From Cryptomeria japonica (Eukaryota > Streptophyta > Pinopsida > Cupressales > Cupressaceae): 64,000 nucleotides of DNA. This document shows positions 1 through 10,394 of this stretch, piece by piece. The translations under genes were made by a program, and so were the position numbers. Position 1 is the stretch's first letter. Each line of letters opens with the position of its first letter. The notes beneath the pieces were generated by a model. That model was not told where the DNA came from. It saw only the letters and a program-made list of their open reading frames with translations, and did not search any database. Location of the stretch: contig NC_081414.1 in NCBI RefSeq assembly GCF_030272615.1, forward strand, positions 340,236,502-340,300,501, in the 5' to 3' direction.

Positions 1-1513
1 AGTCATTCACTGTCACATCAAACAACTAGCATCCCTGGCACATACATCGTTTTAGTTGCATAGCTGAAATCGGGCATAGAGACACAAGTCTCTAGATGCC
101 AACCGCTTCTACCAAACTACCAGAACGGTCCAAACACTTTACTGACTTATTTTGGCAATCTATGATTGCCGATTGGCTGACAACCAATCCATGCCCAAGA
201 CAATATCATAGGAACCCAAAGGCATGATATGAAGATCCACAGAGGTACGAAGGGCACCAATCTATTGTTCACATCCACGAACCAAGGATTCTACCGAAAC
301 CTTCACCCCTGAAGCCAATTCTACTTGCCACCTAACACCCTGCTCTACTGCCGCTAGTCCACATCGCTTAACAATAGAAGGTGTAATAAAAGAATTAGAT
401 GCACCAGAACCAAATAAGATAATTACAATATTACCATGCAACACACTTGATGTCTCCACTAAAGTACTTTGATGTTCTGCTTGGTGGTTGTCAACCGTTG
501 CATGGATCTTGTGGCTCCTACCGACATCTCCAACTGTAGGCTCTAAAGTAGTTGGCCTATAGCTGGATCCCCGAGTACCCTTCTGAGGGCAATATCTAGC
601 AATGTGACCCTACTAACTGCAAAAGAAATATCTCGTACTCCGGCCGAAACCACCACCCCAGAAGGTGCACTCAACTACTAATGACCACCTCTACTAGCTA
701 TTGTCTGTGTACTATGAGAAGGCTAGTCATTACGGTCACGCTTGTTCCTCTTCCAATTTCTATTCTTTCCTAACTGAGCACCCTCATTCTGCTGATAGTA
801 AGAGTTATTACGCTTCAAATGATGCTACTGCTAACCACAGAATGATCTCACTCCTTGAGTCTGTGCTTCTCTAGAACCTTGACCGCTAGCGGGTTTATTA
901 CCAGTCTACACTCCAGTGTGAGCCCCATGTACCCTAGCAAGTTTCTCCTTAACCAAACAAGATTTCTCAACTGCAACCTCCATGGTCTTAGGTTCAAAAA
1001 CCCACACGTCTCCACTGATCTGATCATTGAGACCCTTGATAAAGTGCTGCACTAACATGGTCTCATCATCTCCAATACCTGCATATCTCTTGAGCTCATA
1101 GAAATGATACTCATACTGCTCTACTAACATGGATAACTGACACAAATCATGGAACTCATCTTCTCTACGCTGCCTCCAATGATCCGATAGGAATCGTGTT
1201 TGAAATCGTTCCACAAACACTCCCAAGAGATGGTGCTAATATCTAGGTGAATCTTCTACTCTTCTAACTGCTACTAGGTTGATGCAAAACCCCTTAGATG
1301 CATGATTGCACATCTTGCCTTAGTATTGGTACTGAAAGGATGCATTGTGAAACATCGGTCTAGCTCTATCAGCCAATTCTTTGCCTCAAGACTAGTTTCA
1401 ACGCCATTGAATTTAGGAGGCTGAGTTCTCATCAAGTCTATCATGTATGAAGCCTCCTGTTTTGTCATGTCATTTATAGGTCTCACAGGCGACCTCTCAC
1501 GAGCCCCATTCTC
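1..1513 (-). pseudogene. F1: Ty3/gypsy gag (C-terminal part), zinc knuckle, protease and start of pol, decayed
   Basis: Reading leftward on the minus strand, positions 1486-906 hold a capsid-like gag region (the segment with FQTRFLSDHWRQRREDEFHD is typical of the Retrotrans_gag family). At 592-660 there is a zinc-knuckle remnant ending GHIARYCP, with two consecutive in-frame stops (TAG TAG) inside the knuckle. At 459-262 lies a retropepsin fragment with ILFGSGASNSFI, where the usual DSGA has become GSGA, so the catalytic Asp is lost. At about 240-190 comes the later protease motif PLGSYDIVLGMDWL. From 1 to 180 the reading resembles the protease-RT linker in several frames. The polymerase would lie beyond the left edge. 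Frameshifts and stops throughout mark this as a dead copy. The lineage is probably chromovirus-like, which is an inference from motif style only. Confidence 0.8.
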
Positions 1514-2612
1514 TGTTAGGACCCGGAGGCAACTGAGAGGGGGGGGGTGTGAATCAGTTGTCTATTAATTTCAACCCAAATATAACTTAATCAAACTTGA
1601 TGCATAATATCGGTAAACCAAACTTAATGCATAATACCAGTAAACCAAACTTAATGCCAGTTGATAGTTTAACAGTTAATAATAGTACCGGTAAAGTTTA
1701 ATGCATGAAACAGAAAGACAAATAACATCCACAACACATAACATAAATATTTGTACATGGAAACCCTGTAAGGAGAAAAACCACGGTGGGAAACCTTACC
1801 CACAATCAGATGATACTACTGCAGATAGTATGTGTGTACAAATGGGTTCTGCACATGCAAAAATACCAACTGCCTAGAGTTCATTGCTCAATCACAAAAT
1901 GGGAGTCACACTGACAAAAATTGGATGGTTAAATCCAATGATAATGTACTGCTCAAAATAACATCATCATATGTTGGATTCAATACCAGTTAAGCTCTGA
2001 TTGTCTTCTTCATACCTTCCTCGAATCTTCAAATGATGTCTGCGTGTATAGCTCTTCTTATATTCACATATACCTTATTACAATCCTCTACCACACCTTC
2101 TACATAATCTCACAAATGAGAACTTACATATATACAAAAACCTAAGACCAATTGTGTAGGTCACCTCACTAAGAATATGGCAATTAAATCAATTACAAAT
2201 GAATCAATATACGATGCATCATGTCAGCTCAATGCATTTACAATAATAACCAATCAATAAATCATCTCCATAACGTGCTGTGCTGATTTGGAATAGATAA
2301 CACTTGTCGGTCCATAACCTAGACCAATTTGCCGGTAACAACAAATATGCAAACTCAATTAGAACAATAACCAAATCACCAAAACCAAGTGTCCAAACCA
2401 TGTCTTCGACATAACCAAGTAATCTCCAAATGATAACAGATCATCCTCAGTGTCGGTGAACAATATAACCTGCCGGTGAACCAAATACCGGTGACTGTGC
2501 ATAAGTCACTGAACATGTCGGTGAACATAACCAAAGATCTCCAGTGCTGATAAGTGTTCACAAGTGTTGACATCAATGACAAAACCAATGCAACACATCC
2601 ATAATACCAACA
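1514..2612 (-). mobile_element. S1: solo LTR of a copia-type element inserted in F1 gag
   Basis: The segment starts TGTTAGGACC and ends ATACCAACA, so it has TG...CA ends. It is flanked by the perfect 5-bp duplication TTCTC (1509-1513 and 2613-2617). The F1 gag frame continues on both sides, which confirms an insertion. Near its left end it carries the CTGAGAGGGGGG-GTGAATCAG block seen near the equivalent ends of the C1 and C2 LTRs. It is therefore a copia-type LTR, read on the minus strand by analogy. No internal domain or second LTR remains, so it is a solo LTR left by LTR-LTR recombination. Confidence 0.85.
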
Positions 2613-2617
2613 TTCTC

Positions 2618-2812
2618 TTGGCAAGGACCCAATTGGTCAAGGAGTTGCTCAAGCAGTAGTTGTAATCGATTTCCCGCCGAAGCTGACTGCTCAGGATTCG
2701 GATTGCCAGAATCTCTGTGTGAACTCTGTGGGGGTGTACTATCAGATGCTACTCCTTTGCCATGTCCCCTACCTCGGTATCTCCCATGACCTCTACCTCA
2801 TGCTCTTGGCAT
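2618..2812 (-). pseudogene. F1 gag N-terminus
   Basis: From an ATG at 2812 the minus strand encodes a short Arg/Gly-rich N-terminus (GRGHGRYRGRGHGKG) with an in-frame stop at the fifth codon. A Ser/Pro/Asn stretch follows and runs straight into S1 at 2612. The same frame resumes on the far side of S1 and leads to the capsid region. A basic Gly/Arg start is common in Ty3 gag proteins. This piece is the first exon-like part of one gag frame split by the S1 insertion. Confidence 0.7.
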
Positions 2813-2931
2813 CCTTTTGGATAATACAACAACACGTAAGAGGCAAGCTAAAGACAAGAATTAAACACACACAAAAGACATACAAGCAACAATGAACCAA
2901 AGAACACCCAGAGAAGCCAGTGTTTGAACAT

Positions 2932-2945
2932 GGGCTTTGATACCA
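2932..2945 (-). other. F1 primer-binding site (tRNA-iMet type)
   Basis: On the minus strand the sequence is TGGTATCAAAGCCC, close to the plant initiator-Met primer site TGGTATCAGAGCC with one changed base. It sits 2 bp from the LTR end TGTAATGCC (plus strand, from 2948), which places the F1 5-prime LTR to the right. Confidence 0.75.
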
Positions 2946-2947
2946 AG

Positions 2948-3881
2948 TGTAATGCCTCGCTATGAGGCCCCGAGGACATAGACAAATAAAACATAGAAAA
3001 ATGAATAATTTTTTTTTACAATAAAATAAGCCAAACATATGAATGGAGTAACATGATAAGATGACCATTTAATATAAAAAAAAGTCCTCAAGGCCCCACA
3101 ACGATGTTACTCAAGTACGACATTAACCTTACATATAACACAAATGAAACATCAATAAATATGATAACACTGTCATTTACAAAGGATCTTTATACATTTT
3201 AAATTGTCATGAGAATATACATATGATCATCGATTACATTACAAGGTATCCATACAGATATAATCTCCACGAGTACAACAATGGAGTGGATACATAAATC
3301 TGGTACAAAATGAAGGTATTCATTCCCTTCACGAGCCAGCACGAACAGGATATGGGATGAACCAAAACCCAATGGGTGTGAATAACACTCCACCCAACCA
3401 TGTGGTACCATCAGGTCTACTCCCCAGGCTAGGAGGTATCAACCAAACCCAAGAGATGAAAGGAAGTTCGGGAAGAAACAAAAGACTCTCACGAGGCTCA
3501 CAAGACTACAATCACAAGTGACCCACAAGGTTATAATCACAGGAATTTAAAAGTAAAACAACCAATTTAAAGAGGCCCAAGCAATCCATAGAAGGACAAA
3601 ACCAAGAGAGACGACTAGGCATGCAATAGGGAAGAGTGTCATCACTAGATTGTCATGAGTTACCCTAGTAGGTCTTCACTAGGTCCCGACCCCCTTCCTA
3701 GGTTATCCTGGTGACCTCTACCAACCCCCTGCCCCCATACAAACTCTAGTGGACCACACCAACCTTTTGTAGGGACAAGATTGGTGGATGCAATTCGAGG
3801 CCTTCTCAACTTACCCTGAACCTATACAAGCGTTTGGGAGTAAGAGAGGCAACAATTAAATATTTATTAATGTGAACTAGC
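2948..3881 (-). mobile_element. F1 5-prime LTR, partial, interrupted by N1
   Basis: This begins (plus strand) with TGTAATGCC directly beside the F1 primer site. No outer end was found before N1 starts at 3882, so the LTR probably resumes at 11575, after N1. How much of 11580-12267 still belongs to it is unknown. There is no convincing ORF here. A T/A-rich tract at about 3005-3020 and a run of non-coding sequence at 3070-3880 are all that can be seen. Confidence 0.5.
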
Positions 3882-5076
3882 TGTAAAGCAGAAAATCGCG
3901 AGCGAACCCTAAGTGTTCCCCCCACCACTCCGAGGAGAGGGGAAGGAGGTCACTAGGGTTGACGGTTTTCACTTAGGGGAGACTTTACATTCAAAAGAGG
4001 GGTTGAAACCCACAAGATCCAATCCCACACAATGCAAGATTGGATTCTAAATGAGTTTCAAGGGTTAAGACAGCAAAGCTACCCTCTTTTGTAAAGAATG
4101 TAGCTAGAAAGATTGAACTAGGAATGCATGTAAAGTAAGAAAGATTCGCTTATAAACAAAGATAGGGATATGGGATGAAGCTGCGGACCTGGAATTAGCA
4201 GTAAAATGTCGAGATGACGCTATCCTGCAAATTTGAGCGAAAGTTGACAGGACGATGGCGCCCGGCATGCACACGGTCCTCCAAAAAATCTGCGAAACGA
4301 AGGGGGATCTATTCGTCTTTGCACAAGGATTCCAGATCTTCAATTATAGCCGCGTACCTGCAACTTACAGATAGAAAAGAGAGGATGATTGGGGGGTTAG
4401 GGATTAGGGGTTTGCCCTTAGGTCAAACCCCAGTTTTGGAATTAACCAAGAAATGAGAATGCTGTAAATGTAAATAATTGTAATGTAAACAAGTACTGAT
4501 ACCTTGTTGTAAGAATGTTTGTATTCTTACATGCGAAGGTGTAGATGTTGTTGTATGTTGTATGTTGTATGTGGTATGTGATCTCCTCTTCAATGGTTGA
4601 ATCCTTGTCTTGAATGCAACACTTAGCCTTGAATGGAGACTTAGAATGATCAATTGCTTGAAGGAATGCTTGAATGCTTGAATGCTTGAATGTTTGAATG
4701 TCGCTTCCGCCTTTTTTCCATCTACCAAAATGGGAGAGGAAATGTAGTTTATATACTTGTCAATTAGGGTTAAAAGACTGATTTTTCCGACCTTAGGCCG
4801 ACCTAGGAAGATTATTTTCCAATTTGCAAACTTAAAGACCCGAAGCCCCATAAGAGACCGGGCCCAAAATAGAGCCAGGGACCAGGGCGCTGGGCACCAT
4901 GGTCCCACCTCCCGGGACAGTAGGGTGCAAGGAGGATCAGGCCAGGGTGCAGAAAAATGCAGTTTTTGATGCCATGAACAAGTTTCGGGGTCTCCATTCA
5001 GGTTCAGTGTTGCATCGCCATCGTGAAGACCCAAATGCAGTCAAAATTGCAAGTGTCACAATTTTAGGACATTACA
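3882..5076 (-). repeat. N1 3-prime LTR
   Basis: 1195 bp. On the sense (minus) strand it contains a TATATAAA promoter box at 4749-4756. It has short tandem runs of TTGTATG (about 4547-4578) and of TTGAATGC-like units (about 4672-4702), whose copy number differs from the other LTRs of the family. There is a GC-rich hairpin at 4878-4906 and a second hairpin-like block at 4250-4279. It is very similar to the right-hand LTR, with scattered substitutions visible by eye. Confidence 0.92.
4749..4756 (-). promoter_or_regulatory. LTR TATA box
   Basis: TATATAAA on the sense strand. The same box is at 11246-11253 in the other N1 LTR, and at 24773-24780 and 31238-31245 in the N2 LTRs. All four copies keep it, so it is the likely RNA polymerase II start signal of the family. 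Confidence 0.6.
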
Positions 5077-5091
5077 TTTAGCCCCCACTTT
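5077..5091 (-). other. N1 polypurine tract
   Basis: On the sense strand the sequence AAAGTGGGGGCTAAA directly abuts the 3-prime LTR start TGTAATGTCC. The same tract precedes the 3-prime LTRs of N2 (one G shorter) and N3. Confidence 0.85.
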
Positions 5092-5950
5092 AGCGGGAGT
5101 ATAAGCGTACGCTCATACTTCCTGTAAAGTACAAGGAAACAATATTGAAAGACTTTCACCATGTCAAGGAGGCAAGACACACCAAGCCCCCAGTGGACTA
5201 AGGATCTTGCGACTTCGATTGAAAAAGTAAAAGGGAAGATCATGAGGGAGAACCATGACTATCAGTAGTAAGGTTCCCTCACTATGAGTCATGCAAGAAA
5301 GATATCAAAAATTTTCAAGGCAAAGCTAAGTTCACCAAGAAATTTTCAAGTATCCTGAAGGGATAGACGGGGTGTATGCCCCCCTACATTAAAACGATCA
5401 CACACGCCTCAACGGGGGTGATTGCTTTAAGGTAGTGATACACATAAGAAAGGAGAAGGGAAAGGAGCACGTTATCACAAAGATTTAGCCCCCAAGTGTG
5501 AGATAAACCCAAGGATAATAGACACAAAACACAAAGCACGAGGTGACTTCGCTTTCCTTGGGGTCAGTATGTTGTATGATAATTCATGTATATCATATGT
5601 ATGTATGCATAATTCTTCTTCATTCCCCAATCAAGGAAGGTCACCTAGAAGAAGGGAACACATGTGTCTTTTGAGTCAACATGAGAGAGACCAAAAGAGA
5701 TCTCAATGCTTTGCATCGTCCTCAAGTAGACAACACTAAGGACAACAAATAGGCGAATGAGAATAACACATAGAAGAAGTAACAAAAGAAAGAGAGGAGG
5801 AGAGAGTCTGCTATGCTAATGAAAGTAGTCTAGCATGTCATCTACCCCCCGATCTTGCTGATCAATGTTTCGGGAAGGCAGGGAACACGCTAGAGGAGGA
5901 ACATCCAACACAGCAGATGGAGCTATCACAAGATCCAAACAAGGGCTATG
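5092..5950 (-). other. N1 3-prime non-coding region
   Basis: About 860 bp between the end of the ORF and the polypurine tract, with no supported gene. It is nearly collinear with 25179-25907 of N2. Several AAGCCCCC/TTAGCCCCC patches resemble the polypurine tract in inverse orientation. Confidence 0.6.
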
Positions 5951-8900
5951 TTAATGTTCCAAGCCGCGTTGTTCTTGTCTAGGAGCTAGGATAAGTGCTT
6001 TAGAAAATTCGTTAGATAAATGGTTATCAACATCAACATATCCATATTCACTATCATAATGAAAAGAAGTAACATTTTCATCATGAATAACATTTTCATC
6101 TATATCATCATCAAGATTTATAAAAATAGGATCTTTAACTCGCACAGGATCAAAACCATCATGCATCTTATGTTTAGGAGATTTTGGAGAAAATGGAATA
6201 ATGCTTGTTGAAGGTGTTTTTGGAGATTGCAAAGTTTGAGAAAAAGCTGCCTGAGCTCTAAGACGACGCTTTCGTCGGCGTTCATGCGCAGAACGATTTC
6301 GTCTAGTCTTAGTAGGAAGAGGAGGAATGTTCTCATCCTTATCACTTGGGTGTTTAGGTTGTGGTCTCTTAGGCTAGATAATAGGAGAAGAGGAAGGTCT
6401 CTTCTCTCCATAAGAGGAATGAGGAATATTTGGTTTAGGAAGGAGACCAAGTCCATCATGACGAGGAGGTATAGGCCTACTTTTAGAAAGTTTATTAGAC
6501 ATAGACATAGTCACATCCATAGGAATGGGTTGGGAATCTTCTTGAGAAAAGACATTAGTTTTATCTTTCAAAGGAAGAACTTCCTTCTCAAGAACGATAG
6601 GAATATCAAGTTTGGGTGTTCTAGGTTCACTTAGAGATAGGATCATATCTGTTTTCCACTTTTGATAAGATTTGAAAAGATGATCACTTCGCAGTGGAAG
6701 AGATTGGAATTGTTTAGGCCAAAAATAATCAATAGGAACACTAGAAGTTCTTTCAGCTGGTTTAAAGAGACTATGATTGACAGTAACAACTTCACCATTA
6801 TGGGGAAATTTCAAACACTTATGAATAGGAGAAGCAATAGCTTTCATGGAAGATAGCCAAGGATAGCCTAGCTTCACACGAAATTGTTCGGATGAAGGAA
6901 TAATAGCAAAGTTCACATCAAGGGATTTGTTCTGGACTTCAATAGGTAATGTAATAGAACCAATTGCAGGAGAAGAAAATGCATCAAATAATTTCACAAC
7001 CACATCTGTTTTGTCATAGATCACTTGATTCAATTGCAAAGTAAAAAGAAATTCTTCAGTAATAACATTAACCATGCACGAAGGATCAATAAGCACTCCG
7101 CGGCAAGGTGTATTCTTGACTTTTGCAACTATGTATAAAGGACCATCAGGTGCCCAAATAGTTTCACTAGAATCAAATGTGATGGAAGGTTCTTTAGGGT
7201 TTTCTTGCTGCTCTACAAAGTTAATCACATTCGGAGTCATAGACACAAGACCATCAGATGAGAAAGAGGAATCATTAGTCTCAATCACATTAGAGGTATG
7301 AGAAGGTAATGGATCAGTAAAAATCTTAAGATTTTGGTTAGGAGGAGCTGCAGATGTATTGCCTTTATCATTCACTCCTGAAATAGAGATAGTATTATTA
7401 TCAATCAAATCTTGAATCTTACCCTTTAAAGCAAAACATTTTTTAGTATCATGCCCAGGTTGACAATGAAATTGACAAAAAGATTTGTTATCAAAATAGG
7501 GTGAATTAATATTTGTAGGATCGATTTGCTTTATAGGAGGGAGAGTAAGCACATTTTTTTCCAATAACTTATTCATAATACTATGCAATGATTCATTCAA
7601 AGGAGTAAACTTTCTTTCTTTCTTGAAAAACTTAGAAATAGGAGGCACACCTGATGCTGCATTTGCATTGTTGTTGATGATGTTTTCATTGAATTTAATG
7701 GACTCTCTGTTCGGTTTAAACTTCCCAAATGGTTGTTGACTACTATCACCCTTATCACTCGGAGCCATAGGATTTGTTTGTTCCATTTGACTCACAGTCA
7801 GTTGATAATTGTGAAGAGTTGCACACAACTGTTGGAAAGAAGTAAACTCAGAAAATAGAAGTTTGTCTCGAATATCTTTTTGTAAATTAGAAATAAAGAT
7901 TCTTTGAATATCATTGTCAGGTACTGGAATATAAATTTGAGCATACAAATGCTTATATCTACTAATGAAATCAGTCACTTTTTCTCTAACACCTTCTTTA
8001 CAATGATTAAATCAATCAAAGTAACTTTAGGACTTATATTGTTTTGAAATTGTTGAATAAAAGCATTTGCAAGTTGTTCAAAAGAAGTAATAGAATAAGA
8101 AGGCAACGAGCAATACCATTGTAGGGCTTTATCTCTTAATGTCCTAGTAAACAGTTTTGCAAGCAACCTTTGGTCATAAGCAAAATCGGTACATATTGTT
8201 TGAAAAGTCTTAACATGTGTTAGAGGATCACCTTTACCATTATAAAGCTCCAAATGCGGGATTTCAACATGTTTAAGAGGGATAGCTTGAACAATGTCAA
8301 GAGAAAGTGGGCTCGCAACATCAAATGTGGGCACACTAAACTTAGATTGATTCATAGAGGCAATTTGTTGTTGTAAAGAAGAGACAGTTTGTGCAAGATT
8401 GTTAATGGTCGCTTCAGTCGAAGAATTCATATTAGACGTGTTAGATTGTCATGGAGGTATTATGTTATTGAAAGAAGGTATTGATTGAGAATAAGGTGGC
8501 GGGACACTATGATAGTTAGTCATAGGAGATGATTGGAAAAGAGGAGCACTACAAGGAGGAATGGAATGGTTAAATGAATTGCCCCCTTGCTCCAGGTTCA
8601 TTTGTGGAGATGTAGTAGGAACACTCATTGAAGGAATGAATGAAGAAGTCGGATTAAATGAAGGAAGAGGGTTAATTGAAAAGGAAGGATTGCCCCCATG
8701 ACTGGTGATCATAGGCGAAATGTCTTGTATAGAAGTAGCCATTATGTTTGATGTAAAGGTAGGTATGCTAGCAATAGAAGTTGTTAAAGGAACAGAATGA
8801 TTGACTTGAGTTGGAGATTGTGTATAACCTAAAGTTTTGGCACAACTCTTCATAGGCATCACATTCGAATCCACAATGTGTGCAATACCACGCAAAATAT

Positions 8901-9216
8901 CAATTCCATTCTTATCACTTTGAATCATACGTTTTAGACCCTCAATTAATGAAAGAGCTTGACTATCAAGATACTCTTGAGACATCCATTGCTGAAAATC
9001 ATCAAATTGGTTATCCAATTTCGAAAGTTGTTTTATAGAAACCTCATGGAGAGCTTCTTCATCATTAGGAGGATTAGAGGAATTACCTGTGTCCTCGTTA
9101 AAAAGGCTATTCAAATTAGGTTCCATCTCCTCAGTAATTAAACCTTGGAAAGACTTAATTCTACGGCTTCGTCTAATGGGAATAGTGTAAGTAGGGCTTA
9201 TTGTTGTAAAACTCAT
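5951..9216 (-). pseudogene. N1 gag plus protease-like polyprotein with long tail, no RT
   Basis: The start at 9216 gives a Ser/Pro/Asn-rich N-terminus with a basic patch (RRSRRIK). A short coiled segment (MNSSTEATINNLAQTVSSLQ) and a capsid domain (about 8300-7975, with LRDKALQWYCSLP) follow. The knuckle CQFHCQPGHDTKKC (Cys-x2-His-x4-His-x4-Cys, at 7430-7480) is of the Tat-clade type. Next is a retropepsin-like fold in which the active-site DxG reads DPSC (7080-7091), then KLGYPWLSSMKA. The C-terminal tail of over 250 residues carries the basic cluster ERRRKRRLR. Damage: a stop at 8449 (Ser codon to TGA compared with N2), a 1-bp deletion near 8012 that shifts the frame, and TAG at 6371-6373. 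Comparison with N2 fixes these as copy-specific lesions. Confidence 0.85.
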
Positions 9217-10373
9217 GCACTAGAGATGGAGAGAAGATTTTGAATTTAGAGGTAGCAAAGTTCAATAAAATCAGCCAATCTTCTAGATTTAAGCTGTTAA
9301 ATGCAATCACGACAATCTCCCGAAATTTCAGAAAAAATGTCAGGGACCGTGGCGCTCGGAGTGCACACGGTCCTCGCAACTTTTTTCAAAATTTGCAGGG
9401 ATGACAGTTATGATGATTTTAAAGCTAATATGAAAAAATTGAGTGATTTTACGATCTGTAGATAGGCCAAATTAAAGTTGCAATCTCAAAATTGAACCCT
9501 ACCCAGATTGTTGAAAATACAAAATTTGAATTTTGAAAAAGAGAGGGAAACTGAAATTTTGAATTTTATGATTTTAGAGGGAATACCAAAAGTAATGCAA
9601 GTTTTGAAATTTAAAGGTTGACTCAATTTCACGCAAAATTCAATTTTGAAAGCGGAAATCAAAGTTGGTGTAATTAAACACTTAATTTCAAAAGTCACAA
9701 ATTGCAAGAATTTGAATAAAGCACTGAAATTTTGAATGAGTGCCGACACACTTTTCAGATTTAGGACAGTACGAACACAATTTCGACACAAAATTTCAAT
9801 TTCAACGATTTTTGAATGATTAGAAGCCTTAATCCAAGCAATCACAAGACCAACTTTGACTTTAATTTTGAAAGTGTTAGAATTGATAAAATTAGCCAAG
9901 ATTCTGGATTTTAGCAAAAAAATACAATAAGATCTAGCTCCCGAAATTTCAGAAAAAATGTCGGGGACGATGGTGCTCAGGGTGCACACGGTCCTCGCAA
10001 CTTTTTTCAAAATTTTCAGGGATGAAAGATATTATGATTTTATTGCGGAATCCAAATTTACAGCTGATTTGGAAATGTTTTGATCAGTGAAATTATCAGT
10101 CAAAGGTTGAATCAAGAGGGTTTTAAAAATTAGGGTTTTGACACTTAACCACTTAATTTTCAAAATTAAAGCACAAATATGAATTGACAATTTGTAATAG
10201 AAGGGTAGATCTGAAACAAGCATTAACCATTAAACATTTCACAAGCTTAATTACTAAAAAGAAAATTTAGGGTTTTTATGCATTCACCTCTAAAATTTGC
10301 AAAAGATCAAACATGGAAATGTAATTAAGGAAGCAAATTTTTCAGATCTAACCATGAATAATCAGAAAGGATG
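9217..10373 (-). other. N1 5-prime leader with duplicated hairpin block
   Basis: AT-rich leader between primer site and gag start, without a supported ORF. A block of about 90 bp occurs twice in direct orientation, at about 9319-9412 and 9937-10027. Each copy has the hairpin-forming core GGAC(C/G)...GTGCACACGGTCC. The matching N2 leader has the same two copies. Confidence 0.7.
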
Positions 10374-10391
10374 TTCACGTCGGGTTCACCA
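10374..10391 (-). other. N1 primer-binding site (tRNA not identified)
   Basis: The sense sequence TGGTGAACCCGACGTGAA lies 3 bp from the 5-prime LTR. The complement ends in CACCA with a plausible T-arm-like stretch, as a tRNA 3-prime end would. The same 18-mer is at 53568-53585 in N3, and a version with two changes is in N2 (30362-30379). I could not assign it to a specific tRNA from memory. Confidence 0.8.
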
Positions 10392-10394
10392 AAA

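Noticed and set aside
4423-5034. 203-codon minus-strand frame in the N1 LTR, repeated at 10936-11559
   Set aside because: It lies wholly inside the LTR, is made up of simple repeats and the GC hairpin, and the other copies have indels that change the frame. Not treated as a gene.
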